In this document: in pieces, positions 7,705 to 15,165 of the stretch
Position numbering within the stretch: the stretch's first letter is position 1
Layout: each line of letters starts with the position of its first letter
DNA from: JBFLVN01 sp040758475
GTDB lineage: Bacteria; JAGRBM01
Length of the DNA: 18,461 nt
Assembly (NCBI GenBank): GCA_040758475.1
Contig: JBFLVN010000038.1
Span: forward strand, 1 to 18,461
Direction of reading: 5' to 3'
The notes under the pieces: model-generated
Told to the model about the DNA's origin: nothing
Seen by the model: the letters and a program-made list of their open reading frames with translations, nothing else
Database searches by the model: none
Made by a program: the position numbers and the translations under genes

Positions 7705-9821
7705 TCCCCTTGCGCGAGCGCCTCGCCGAGCTGGCCGGAAACCTCCGGTGGACCTGGAATGGTGAGTTCGACCATTTGTTCCGCGACATTGACGTCGACC
7801 TTTGGCGGAAGGTCAACCACAGCCCCACGGCTTTCCTGGCCGAGGTCGATCCGCGGAAGATCGAGGCCCAGCGGGCCGATCCCCGCTACTGCATGCGTTT
7901 GGAACGCGCTTGCCACTCCTTGCGGGATTACTTGGCGAGTGACCGCCATTGGGCCCTGTGGAGCGCTCCGGGCCTGGCTGCCCGGCCGGTCGCCTATTTT
8001 TCGGCGGAGTTCGGTCTCCACGAATCGCTCCCCATTTATTCGGGCGGGCTCGGTGTCCTGGCGGGGGATCATTTGAAGAGCAGCTCCGACCTGGGAGTGC
8101 CGATCTGGGGCGTAAGCCTTTTGTACCGGGAGGGGTATTTCTACCAGCACATCTCCGCCGACGGGTCGCAGGAAGAAGTTTATACCGATCTCGACTTGCG
8201 CCGCGTTCCCGTGGAACCCCTCTTGGACGGCCACGGAAATCACAGGAAGATCGAAATCTTGGTCAATTCCGGTTCAATCCCGATTTTCCTCTGGCACACG
8301 CGGATCGGACGTGCCCGCCTCCTGCTTCTCGATTGTTGCGAAGGATTGGACGGAACCCACCGGAACACCTTGACCCGGCGCCTCTACGGAGGCGATCAAC
8401 GCAACCGGCTCCTCCAGGAAGTCGTGCTGGGAGTGGGCGGATATCAGGCTCTTCGGGCTCTGGGCGTCCACCCGGGCGTGCTCCACTTAAACGAAGGGCA
8501 TTGCGCGTTTGCCGCCTTGGAGGCGGCTGCGCAGATCAAAGAGGAGCGCGGGCTTTCCTTCGAGGAAGCCGTCCAGATCGTCCGGGGCCGGACGCTTTTC
8601 ACCACCCACACGCCCGTGGTCGCAGGGCACGACCGCTTTTCCTCGGATTTGGTGGAGGAACACCTGGAGCCGCTACGCCGCCGCCTGGGGCTCGCGGTGC
8701 CTCAGCTTTTGGGCCTTGGACGGGTCAACCCCCAGGACGAATCGGAGTCCTTCTGCATGACGGTCCTTGCCGTCAAGCTCGCCAACCAGACGAACGCCGT
8801 CAGCTCGCTTCACGCCCACACGAGCCGCACCATGTGGCAATCCCTGTGGCCCGATCGCAACGTTCACCAGGTTCCCATTGGTCATGTGACCAACGGCGTG
8901 CACGTGCCCAGTTGGATCGCCCTCGACATGGCGGAACTCTTCCGGCGGAGCCTCGGAGAGGACTGGCTTCTAAAGCTCTGCCGGCCGGAACTTTGGGACA
9001 AGATCCACCAGTGCGACCCTTTCGAACTCTGGGACCTCAAGTGCCTCCTCAAGCAGAAAAATCTCACCTTCGTCGAGCGGCGCCTCCATCAGCGGGAGGA
9101 GCGCTTGAATGTTCCTTTGACGCCGCCGCTCAACCCCGCCGCGCTGACCATCGGTTTCGCGCGCCGTTTCGTGGAGTACAAACGCGCAGATCTGATCTTC
9201 CACGACCTGGACCGGCTCGCGCGCCTTTTGGGCGATTCCGACAAGCCGATCCAGATTCTGTTTTCGGGCAAGGCCCATCCCAACGATCACCACGGGAAAG
9301 CTATCCTCCGGCGGATTTATCAATTTACCCAGGAGCCGAGGTTCAAAGGGAAAATCTTCCTGATCGAGAACCACGACATGAACATGAGCCGCCACCTCCT
9401 CCAGGGTTGCGATCTTTGGCTCAACACTCCTCGCAAACCCCTGGAAGCCTGTGGCACGAGCGGCCAGAAGGCGATTTTCAACGCCACTCTAAATCTCTCG
9501 ACGCTCGACGGGTGGTGGGCGGAGGCTTACGACGGTAAAAACGGATACGCCTTTGGCGGCGGCCAGACCCACGCCGACCCGGCTGTTCAGGACGAGCGCG
9601 ACGCCGCCAGCCTCTACGAAGTGCTGGAAGGGGAGGTGATCCCCGAATTTTTCGAGCGGAGCGCCGGCGGCATTCCGGCCAAGTGGGTCGGACGCATTCA
9701 GCGCGCCCTGGCGACGCTTGCTTGGCGCTACAATTCGGACCGGATGGTGATGGATTACGTCACCGGCTGTTACCTGCCGGCGTCAGGATCGCTTACTTCT
9801 TTTTTCCCGCCGTCTCCTTAA
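7701..9821 (+). CDS. glgP: Alpha-glucan (glycogen) phosphorylase, GT35
   Basis: A 706-residue PLP-dependent phosphorylase releasing glucose-1-phosphate from glycogen or maltodextrin. It begins with a DUF3417-type segment (LAGNLRWTWN, residues about 12-21). The catalytic core follows: YFSAEFGLHESLPIYSGGLG, then HLNEGHCAFA, TTHTPVVAGHDRF and GFARRFVEYKRADL. The PLP-binding lysine is K590 in EACGTSGQKAIFNATLNLS; the more usual form of this motif has GTSGMKA, so Q replaces M before the lysine. The length suits the short bacterial/archaeal-type GlgP class rather than E. coli GlgP. Start ATG 7701 overlaps the stop of the GH57 gene. The TAA stop (9819-9821) overlaps the glgA stop on the other strand. 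It is last in the malQ-glgB-GH57-glgP operon. Confidence 0.96.
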   Translation: MIPLRERLAELAGNLRWTWNGEFDHLFRDIDVDLWRKVNHSPTAFLAEVDPRKIEAQRADPRYCMRLERACHSLRDYLASDRHWALWSAPGLAARPVAYFSAEFGLHESLPIYSGGLGVLAGDHLKSSSDLGVPIWGVSLLYREGYFYQHISADGSQEEVYTDLDLRRVPVEPLLDGHGNHRKIEILVNSGSIPIFLWHTRIGRARLLLLDCCEGLDGTHRNTLTRRLYGGDQRNRLLQEVVLGVGGYQALRALGVHPGVLHLNEGHCAFAALEAAAQIKEERGLSFEEAVQIVRGRTLFTTHTPVVAGHDRFSSDLVEEHLEPLRRRLGLAVPQLLGLGRVNPQDESESFCMTVLAVKLANQTNAVSSLHAHTSRTMWQSLWPDRNVHQVPIGHVTNGVHVPSWIALDMAELFRRSLGEDWLLKLCRPELWDKIHQCDPFELWDLKCLLKQKNLTFVERRLHQREERLNVPLTPPLNPAALTIGFARRFVEYKRADLIFHDLDRLARLLGDSDKPIQILFSGKAHPNDHHGKAILRRIYQFTQEPRFKGKIFLIENHDMNMSRHLLQGCDLWLNTPRKPLEACGTSGQKAIFNATLNLSTLDGWWAEAYDGKNGYAFGGGQTHADPAVQDERDAASLYEVLEGEVIPEFFERSAGGIPAKWVGRIQRALATLAWRYNSDRMVMDYVTGCYLPASGSLTSFFPPSP

Positions 9822-11284
9822 TCGACGAGCTGCCGGTACAGCGTTTCGTACCGGGAGGCGGCTTTGTCCCACGAAAATTCCTGTTCCACGGCCCGTTTTT
9901 GGGCGGCTCGCCATTCGGCCGGGTTTTCCCGCCAGAGGGATACGGCCCGCCGGACGGCGTGCGCCAAAGCGGCCGTGGTGAGGGGGGAGAAGAGGAAGCC
10001 CGTTCCGCCGGAAGGGTCTTCCTCCAGGTCACAAATCGAATCGGCGAGCCCCCCTGTCCGATGGGCAATGGGAAGGGTTCCATAGCGCAGTGCGTAGAGT
10101 TGCGTGAGGCCGCAGGGTTCGTAGCGGGAAGGGACGAGGAGGGCGTCACTCCCGGCGAATACGAAGTGCGAGGCCCGTTCGTTGTACCCGATGAAAACGC
10201 CGATCCGCCCGGGAAACGACCGTCGGAGCCGCTCCAGCGTATCTACTAATCCTTGGTCACCCGCTCCCAGGATGGCCAAATCCACTCCCACTTCGAGCAA
10301 GGCGGGCACCGCTTCCAGGAAGACGTCGATCCCTTTTTGGTGGACGAGGCGGCTCACCACGCCAAGGAGCGGCCGGTTCGACGGCGGCAAGGTAAAATCT
10401 TTTTCGAGGGCCGCTCTGGCGGCCCGTTTTCCTTCTTTGGAGGAAGAAGCCCCGTACTTCCGGGGGATCAGGGCATCTGTTTCCGGATTCCAGACCCCGT
10501 AATCCACGCCGTTGAGGATTCCGCTCAGATCGGCCGCGCGCTTGCGAAGGACCCCGTCCAGGCCGGCTCCGTGTTCCGGCGTCAATATCTCCCGGGCATA
10601 AGTGGGGCTCACGGTCGTCAATTTGTCTGAGTAGAGGAGCGCGGCCTTGAGGAAATTCACGTCGCCGAAGTATTCGATCCCTTCCATCCGGAAGACTTCG
10701 TTTCGTACGTTTTCGGGAAGAGAGAGCCATTGAAGTTCCCCTTCAGGAAAACGCCCCTGGTAGCCCAGGTTGTGGATGGTGAACACGGTCTTCGGCGCGC
10801 GCCGCCAGGAGCAGGTGAATTTCGCGAAAAGCGGAACGAGGGCCGCGTGCCAATCGTGGCCGTGGAGAATATCGGGAGGATTTTCCGCATTCGCCGCTAA
10901 CTCGCAGACCGCCCGTGAAAAAAGAGAAAACCGCCTTGCGTTGTCCGGAAAATCGGCATTTGAATCACCGTAGATTCCTCGGCGATTCCCGAAAAGTTCC
11001 GGGCATTCGATCAACGTTGTGATGACGCCGCTGGGTTCTTTCTTGGATGAAAAGCTAACGGAGAGGGAATCGGGGCCCGAAGGAATAACGATTTTTTCGG
11101 GGTCCGTTTGGAACCCTGTCCGGTCCACCTGGCCGTAGCCCGGCAGGAAGCGGCGAACCCGATGGCCCTTCTGGGCGAGCGCCGCGGGAAGAGCGCTCAA
11201 AACGTCTCCAAGCCCTCCTGTCTGGGCGTAGGGGGTGATTTCGGAGGAAATCATCCAGAGGGTGAGCGGCCGTTCCAGCGCCAT
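9818..11284 (-). CDS. glgA: Glycogen synthase, GT5
   Basis: A 488-residue GT-B glycosyltransferase extending alpha-1,4-glucan chains from ADP-glucose (or another NDP-glucose). N-terminal SSEITPYAQTGGLGDVLSALP is the nucleotide-sugar loop; the position normally lysine in KTGGL is Q21 here. ILHGHDWHAAL, FTIHNLGYQG, the E389-containing PSRYEPCGLTQ and RTGGLADSI are all typical of GlgA. The start is uncertain: ATG 11284 precedes the conserved region and gives usual GlgA length, while a GTG at 11359 would add 25 basic, unconserved residues. Neither has a clear ribosome-binding site. The gene faces glgP; both stop codons share TTAA (9818-9821). It is divergent from the BON gene across about 260 AT-rich bases. 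No glgC lies in the window, so its substrate supply is encoded elsewhere. Confidence 0.95.
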   Translation of the reverse strand: MALERPLTLWMISSEITPYAQTGGLGDVLSALPAALAQKGHRVRRFLPGYGQVDRTGFQTDPEKIVIPSGPDSLSVSFSSKKEPSGVITTLIECPELFGNRRGIYGDSNADFPDNARRFSLFSRAVCELAANAENPPDILHGHDWHAALVPLFAKFTCSWRRAPKTVFTIHNLGYQGRFPEGELQWLSLPENVRNEVFRMEGIEYFGDVNFLKAALLYSDKLTTVSPTYAREILTPEHGAGLDGVLRKRAADLSGILNGVDYGVWNPETDALIPRKYGASSSKEGKRAARAALEKDFTLPPSNRPLLGVVSRLVHQKGIDVFLEAVPALLEVGVDLAILGAGDQGLVDTLERLRRSFPGRIGVFIGYNERASHFVFAGSDALLVPSRYEPCGLTQLYALRYGTLPIAHRTGGLADSICDLEEDPSGGTGFLFSPLTTAALAHAVRRAVSLWRENPAEWRAAQKRAVEQEFSWDKAASRYETLYRQLVD

Positions 11285-11545
11285 GGGACCATACGCTGAC
11301 GCCGTTTTTCGCGGAAAAGCAAGATGGAATTTTCCCTTTTGAGAAATGGATTTTTTCACGAATGTTTAGGTCGCTAATCGTTGAAAATTTCCCGCGTTTG
11401 GGGAATTTTTCATATTCTTAATAAAAAACGTTGCATGGACTTCGAGCGGGGTTTTATTGGAACGATTTTCTTTTCCGAACTTCCGGGATGAAACACCGCA
11501 TGGCACTCCGCTTGCTTGAGCAATACCCATCTGGAGGTTTTGCCC
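11285..11545. other. Divergent AT-rich intergenic region between glgA and the BON gene
   Basis: This region carries control signals for both directions. An imperfect inverted repeat, GAAAATTTCCC (11383-11393) and GGGAATTTTTC (11401-11411), sits about 120-140 bases upstream of the predicted BON transcription start, a usual distance for an RpoN-activator site. The sigma-54 promoter is at 11501-11516. No convincing -10/-35 pair for glgA was found. Confidence 0.6.
11501..11516 (+). promoter_or_regulatory. Sigma-54 (RpoN) -24/-12 promoter of the BON gene
   Basis: TGGCACTCCGCTTGCT matches TGGCACGNNNNTTGCW at all fixed positions except T for G at the seventh. GG (11502-11503) and GC (11514-11515) are separated by exactly ten bases. 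Transcription should begin near 11527, only about 19 bases before the ATG at 11546, with the GGAGG ribosome-binding site at 11533-11537 inside that short leader. Confidence 0.85.
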
Positions 11546-12280
11546 ATGTTCCTCGCACACAAAGTCCAGGAAAACGTTCGTGCGGCCCTGCGGGATGAGC
11601 CCCGCATGCACTTCGATCTCTCACAAGTCAAAGCCTCTTGGGAAGAAGGCGTTCTGACGCTGGAAGGAGAGGTGAGCGGGTTAGACCTCAAGAAGTTGGC
11701 CCTTCGGCAGGCGGCGGGGGTTTCAGGCGTCGAAGGGATTATCGATCGCTTGCGGGTCCATCCCACCAAGGCGATGGGGGATGGAGAAATCTGTTCGGAG
11801 GTCCTGGATGAGCTCGTGGGCGATTCCGCTTTTACGGGAATCATTGTCCGTGGCTCCACCGGCCCCCAAGCCTTTTTCCCGCGGGGATTACTGGACTTTT
11901 GGATCGACGTGCGGGTTGATGACGGGGTTGTCACCTTAGACGGGGAAGTCCCCTCCCTTTCCCACAAACGGCTTGCGGGAATCCTGGCCTGGTGGGTGGC
12001 CGGGACCCGGGACGTCGTCAACGGATTGGGCGTGATGCCGGAGGAGGAAGATTCCGACGCCGAGATCGCGGATGCCATCCGGATCGCATTCGACAAGGAT
12101 CCCCTGGTCGATCCCGTGGGGATCGGCGTGCGCGTCCAGGATGGCTACGTGACCCTCAAAAACCAGGTGGGCAGCCAACTGGAGCGCAGGGCCGCCGAAG
12201 CCGATTGCTGGCGCGTCACCGGCGTAAACGATGTGCGGAACGATCTCGCGGTGGCGGAGAAACTGCCAGTTGCCGCCTGA
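11546..12280 (+). CDS. Triple BON-domain protein
   Basis: A 244-residue protein built from three BON modules, small alpha/beta domains found in proteins that meet membranes or envelope stress (OsmY, Kbp). BON1 is about residues 7-72 (GVLTLEGEVSGL ... VEGIIDRLRV). BON2 is 80-164 (GVVTLDGEVPSLSHKRLAG ... DVVNGLGV) and contains an insert before its strands. BON3 is 172-238 (GYVTLKNQVGSQLERRAAE ... VNDVRNDLAV). There is no signal peptide, so unlike periplasmic OsmY it should be cytosolic. ATG 11546 has GGAGG eight bases upstream; a TTG at 11516 lies inside the promoter and is excluded. Related multi-BON proteins occur in Deltaproteobacteria. It is transcribed alone from a sigma-54 promoter and converges with polX with a 15-base gap. 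A stress role is inferred from the family and promoter; the ligand is unknown. Confidence 0.88.
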   Translation: MFLAHKVQENVRAALRDEPRMHFDLSQVKASWEEGVLTLEGEVSGLDLKKLALRQAAGVSGVEGIIDRLRVHPTKAMGDGEICSEVLDELVGDSAFTGIIVRGSTGPQAFFPRGLLDFWIDVRVDDGVVTLDGEVPSLSHKRLAGILAWWVAGTRDVVNGLGVMPEEEDSDAEIADAIRIAFDKDPLVDPVGIGVRVQDGYVTLKNQVGSQLERRAAEADCWRVTGVNDVRNDLAVAEKLPVAA

Positions 12281-12295
12281 TCCTGGGCTTTTCGT

Positions 12296-14020
12296 TTACC
12301 TTCGTGCCCGCAGGAATTTCCGCAGTTTCTTAAGGGATCGCGTGTTCAGAACGTCCGACGCTTCGATCCAACCTCGCCGGGCTTGGCCTACGCCAAAACG
12401 CAAATTCTCGAAATCCTGGATGCTGTGGGCGTCTGAATTGATCGCCAGGAGTGCGCCTTCCTGTTTGGCCAGGCGGCAGAAGGTGTCCGGCAGGTCGAGG
12501 CGCTCGGGATGGGCGTTGACCTCCAGGGCGCAGCCCGCTTGTTTCGCTCGCCGGATGATTTTGGGGAAATCGGCTTCGTAAGGTTCCCTTTCGTCGATGA
12601 GCCTTCCCGTCGGGTGGGCAAGGACGGTAACCAAGCGGTTGTCGATGGCCCGCAGGAGCCGGTCCGTTTGCTTTGATTTTGAAAGCCCGAAAGCGCTGTG
12701 GACGGCGGCGACCACCACGTCCAGTTCCGCCAGGGCGGCATCGGGGAGGTCCAGGCGGCCGTCTTCCAGAATATCGACTTCGATGCCCTTGAGGATGGCG
12801 ATTCCACGGATAGCGCTGGCGGTCTTGTCTATTTCTTCGGCTTGGCGCCGAAGGGCCCGCTCGTCTAGTCCATGAACCATGGTGAGACGCTTCGAGTGTT
12901 CGGTGACGGCGAAGTATTCAAATCCCCACTCTTTGGCCGCCCGGGCCATTTCCCGCAGGGTATTTCGGCCATCCGTCCTTTTCGTATGGACGTGCAGGTC
13001 GCCCCGGAGGTCTTCGAGACGGATTAGCTCGGGAAGCTTTCCCTTCTCCGCCGCCTCGATCTCCCCGGCGTTCCCCCGCAGCTCGGGCGGGATGAAGGGA
13101 AGGCCCACGGCCTTGAAGACCGACTCTTCCGTTTCTCCGGCAATGCGGCGTTCTTTTTTGAAAACGCCGTATTCGTTCACCTTGAGCCCCCGTTCCTGGC
13201 CCCGGCGCCGCACGGCGATGTTGTGGTTCTTGTTGCCAGTAAAGTAGTGGAAAGCCGCCCCGAAGCTCTCCGGCGGGACGACGCGAAGGTCCACCTGGAT
13301 TCCCGACCGGAGAAAGACCGTGCAGCGCGTGGGGCCTTTTGCCGTGACGTCCTTCACTTCGTCGTAGGAGACAAAACGCTCGATGACCGGCTCGGCGGGA
13401 TGGGCCGCCGCCAGGATGTCCAGATCGCCCACGGTTTCCTTCCCGCGCCGGTAGCTCCCGGCGATCTCCACGCGGCGGACGCCCCGGGCTTTTCGGAGGT
13501 ACTCGGCAAGTGGTTCGGCGTATTGGGCGGCCGTGGCCAGGGGGGTGCGTTTCCCTTGGGAGGCCCTCCGTTCGAGGGAGGCCAGAATCCGGCCTTCGGT
13601 CTTCGTTCCAAAACCAGGAAGTTTCCGGAGGAGACCTTTCTGGATCGCGCGGCCCAAATTTTCGAGGGACCCGATTCCCAGTTTTTCATGCAGCGCCCGG
13701 ACCCGTTTGGGTCCCAGGCCCGGCACGCGCAGGAGTTCGGGAAGGCCCGGAGGAAGGCGTTTCCTTAGTTTTCGAAGGAGCTCCAAGTCTCCCGTTTCGA
13801 CGATTTCCCGGATTTTTCCAGCCAGGTCCTCTCCGATTCCCGGAAATTCCGTCAGGTCCGCCCCTTCGCGGACGAGGGTGGCCACGTCCTTGGAGAGGCC
13901 ACGGAGGAGCCGGGCCGCGTTCCGATAAGCCCGGATGCGGAAGGGGTTTTCGTCCTGGATTTCCAGGAGGTCGGCGATTTCGTCGAAGGCGTTCGCGACG
14001 TCGGCATTGTGGATCGGCAT
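12296..14020 (-). CDS. polX: DNA polymerase/3'-5' exonuclease PolX
   Basis: A 574-residue family-X repair polymerase fused to a PHP phosphoesterase, involved in gap filling in base-excision or end-joining repair. Helix-hairpin-helix motifs occur near residues 57-70 (EFPGIGEDLAGKI), 98-110 (RVPGLGPKRVRAL) and 132-147. The polymerase active site has the GS motif and aspartates D199/D201 in GSYRRGKETVGDLDIL, with D244 in QVDLR. The PHP domain (about 338-570) has DLHVHTKRTDG, the E414-containing KGIEVDIL, AAVHSAFG, LAHPTGRL, LEVNAHPERLDLPD and INSDAHS, all metal-binding elements. Start ATG 14020 (MPIHNADVANAFDEIA) matches where family members begin; the longer ATG at 14077 adds 19 unconserved residues. 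No strong ribosome-binding site was seen. It is divergent from hsp20 and convergent with the BON gene. Confidence 0.96.
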   Translation of the reverse strand: MPIHNADVANAFDEIADLLEIQDENPFRIRAYRNAARLLRGLSKDVATLVREGADLTEFPGIGEDLAGKIREIVETGDLELLRKLRKRLPPGLPELLRVPGLGPKRVRALHEKLGIGSLENLGRAIQKGLLRKLPGFGTKTEGRILASLERRASQGKRTPLATAAQYAEPLAEYLRKARGVRRVEIAGSYRRGKETVGDLDILAAAHPAEPVIERFVSYDEVKDVTAKGPTRCTVFLRSGIQVDLRVVPPESFGAAFHYFTGNKNHNIAVRRRGQERGLKVNEYGVFKKERRIAGETEESVFKAVGLPFIPPELRGNAGEIEAAEKGKLPELIRLEDLRGDLHVHTKRTDGRNTLREMARAAKEWGFEYFAVTEHSKRLTMVHGLDERALRRQAEEIDKTASAIRGIAILKGIEVDILEDGRLDLPDAALAELDVVVAAVHSAFGLSKSKQTDRLLRAIDNRLVTVLAHPTGRLIDEREPYEADFPKIIRRAKQAGCALEVNAHPERLDLPDTFCRLAKQEGALLAINSDAHSIQDFENLRFGVGQARRGWIEASDVLNTRSLKKLRKFLRARR

Positions 14021-14393
14021 GGGACTTAAATCCGGCGTTTTGAGGCCTAGATTTCCCAAATCGCCAGTCTGCCGCAATGACTGCGGTCAGGACGTAACAA
14101 CCTCTCCGGTGCTTGTCTTTTAGGCAATCGTGGTTTCGTTAGGTTATCCGCACCCCGGAGAGCAGTGGAAATTTCCCTATGGCTTTGTGGATTTTTCCCC
14201 AGAGCCCGGGAGTCATTTCACATGCCCTTACGGACCTGCCTATTCCTGTTGTCTTGAAAACCCGATTTCCTGCCGGTTTTAGATGATTTCGCCGGTACTG
14301 ACGCTTGTCAGGGCACGGCCGCTTGGGCGGTACGGCCAATGCAACGGTCTGTCCGAAACAGGCCGCAATGGCTGAAAAATCGTGGAGGGATTT
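14021..14393. other. Divergent intergenic region between polX and hsp20
   Basis: No gene is seen in these 373 bases. They contain a perfect palindrome GGAAATTTCC (14167-14176), a related GGATTTTTCCCC (14189-14200), an inverted repeat CTGAC-GCTT-GTCAG (14298-14311) and a degenerate sigma-54 promoter (14328-14343). A TTGAAA at 14254-14259 could serve as a -35 element, but no good -10 follows. Confidence 0.55.
14328..14343 (+). promoter_or_regulatory. Possible weak sigma-54 promoter of hsp20
   Basis: CGGTACGGCCAATGCA keeps the invariant GG (14329-14330) and GC (14341-14342) with the required ten-base spacing, but three other consensus positions differ. Transcription would begin near 14354, about 40 bases before the hsp20 ATG. 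It is a candidate, clearly weaker than the two strong promoters in the window. Confidence 0.35.
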
Positions 14394-14867
14394 ATGGAGA
14401 TTCAGAGCCTTATTCCCTGGAGAAAACGGGAAGACGATCCTTTTACTTCCTTGCAACGGGCCGTGAACGCCATGTTCGAGGATTTCACGCGCCGGGGTGA
14501 TTTCTTGCCGGTTTTCGGAAATGGCGAGGGCATCTACGTGCCCAAACTCGACGTGAGCGAAACGGACAAGGAAGTCCAGATCGCGGCCGAACTGCCGGGG
14601 ATGGATGAAAAGGACGTGGAGGTCTCCATCAGCGGCGACACCCTCGTCCTCAAGGGCGAGAAGAAGCACGAAAAAGAGGAAAAGAAGAAGGACTACTACC
14701 GGATGGAGCGTTCCTACGGGGCGTTCCACCGGAGTATCCCCCTGCCGGAGGGGGTCGACAAGGACAAGGTCGACGCGAAGTTCGCCAAGGGCGTTCTCAC
14801 CATCACGCTTCCCAAGACCGTCGAAGCTCAGAAGGCCGCCAAAAAGGTCCAGGTGAAGGCGGCCTGA
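14394..14867 (+). CDS. Small heat-shock protein, Hsp20/alpha-crystallin family
   Basis: A 157-residue ATP-independent holdase chaperone that keeps unfolding proteins soluble. The alpha-crystallin domain spans about residues 49-142, with PKLDVSETDKEVQIAAELPGM at its start, DTLVLKGEKKHEKEEKKKDYYRMERSYGAF in the middle and the conserved AKFAKGVLTITLP (128-140) at its end. The N-terminal arm is PWRKREDDPF followed by a short amphipathic helix. The C-terminal tail is lysine/alanine-rich, and a canonical I-X-I anchor is not obvious (VQV is nearest). ATG 14394 has GGAGG (14384-14388) five bases upstream; a GTG at 14382 would put that site inside the gene. It is first gene of an apparent operon with DUF2934, a nucleotidyltransferase and a hemerythrin-like gene. 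Confidence 0.95.
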   Translation: MEIQSLIPWRKREDDPFTSLQRAVNAMFEDFTRRGDFLPVFGNGEGIYVPKLDVSETDKEVQIAAELPGMDEKDVEVSISGDTLVLKGEKKHEKEEKKKDYYRMERSYGAFHRSIPLPEGVDKDKVDAKFAKGVLTITLPKTVEAQKAAKKVQVKAA

Positions 14868-14929
14868 CTACGGACGTCCGAAGGGCGGCGCCGGGGGCCG
14901 TTCCCGTAGCCGGACAGGAGGGCAAGGTC

Positions 14930-15148
14930 ATGCGGTCCAAGAAAACCCAAAGCGTCCGAACCCGCCGTCCGAGCATCCAGGAAAGTTCCTCGACGCCGCC
15001 CGACGGTGTTCCTTCGCAAGAGGAAATCGCACGCCTCGCGTACGAACTTTTCGAGAAGCGCGGGCATGGCGACGGCTTCGATCTCGATGACTGGCTCAAG
15101 GCCGAGCGGCAACTCAAGACGCGCGTCGTCAACCACGCGGTCTCGTGA
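14930..15148 (+). CDS. DUF2934 family protein
   Basis: A 72-residue protein. The first 27 residues are basic and Ser/Pro-rich, probably disordered. Residues 30-65 match the short DUF2934 helix pair: EEIARLAYELFEKRG, then GFDLDDWLKAERQL. The family is of unknown biochemical function and is frequently found beside stress and envelope genes. The start is set by AGGAGGG (14916-14922) seven bases before the ATG. It lies 62 bases after hsp20; the gap holds a GC-rich palindrome (CGGACGTCCG, 14871-14880) nested in a wider CTACGG/CCGTAG inverted repeat (14868-14909), which could form an RNA structure between the two genes. The next gene starts 17 bases downstream, so the three are very likely cotranscribed. 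Confidence 0.85.
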   Translation: MRSKKTQSVRTRRPSIQESSSTPPDGVPSQEEIARLAYELFEKRGHGDGFDLDDWLKAERQLKTRVVNHAVS

Positions 15149-15165
15149 TTTGGAGGGAGGGCAAC

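Noticed and set aside
7949..9538. 529-codon plus-strand frame overlapping glgP
   Set aside because: Its translation is Arg/Pro/Gly-rich and low in complexity, typical of an out-of-frame shadow, while the glgP frame is unmistakable.
14311..14327. GGGCACGGCCGCTTGGG as a sigma-54 promoter for hsp20
   Set aside because: The spacing between GG and the -12 element is one base too long and the invariant GC is missing.
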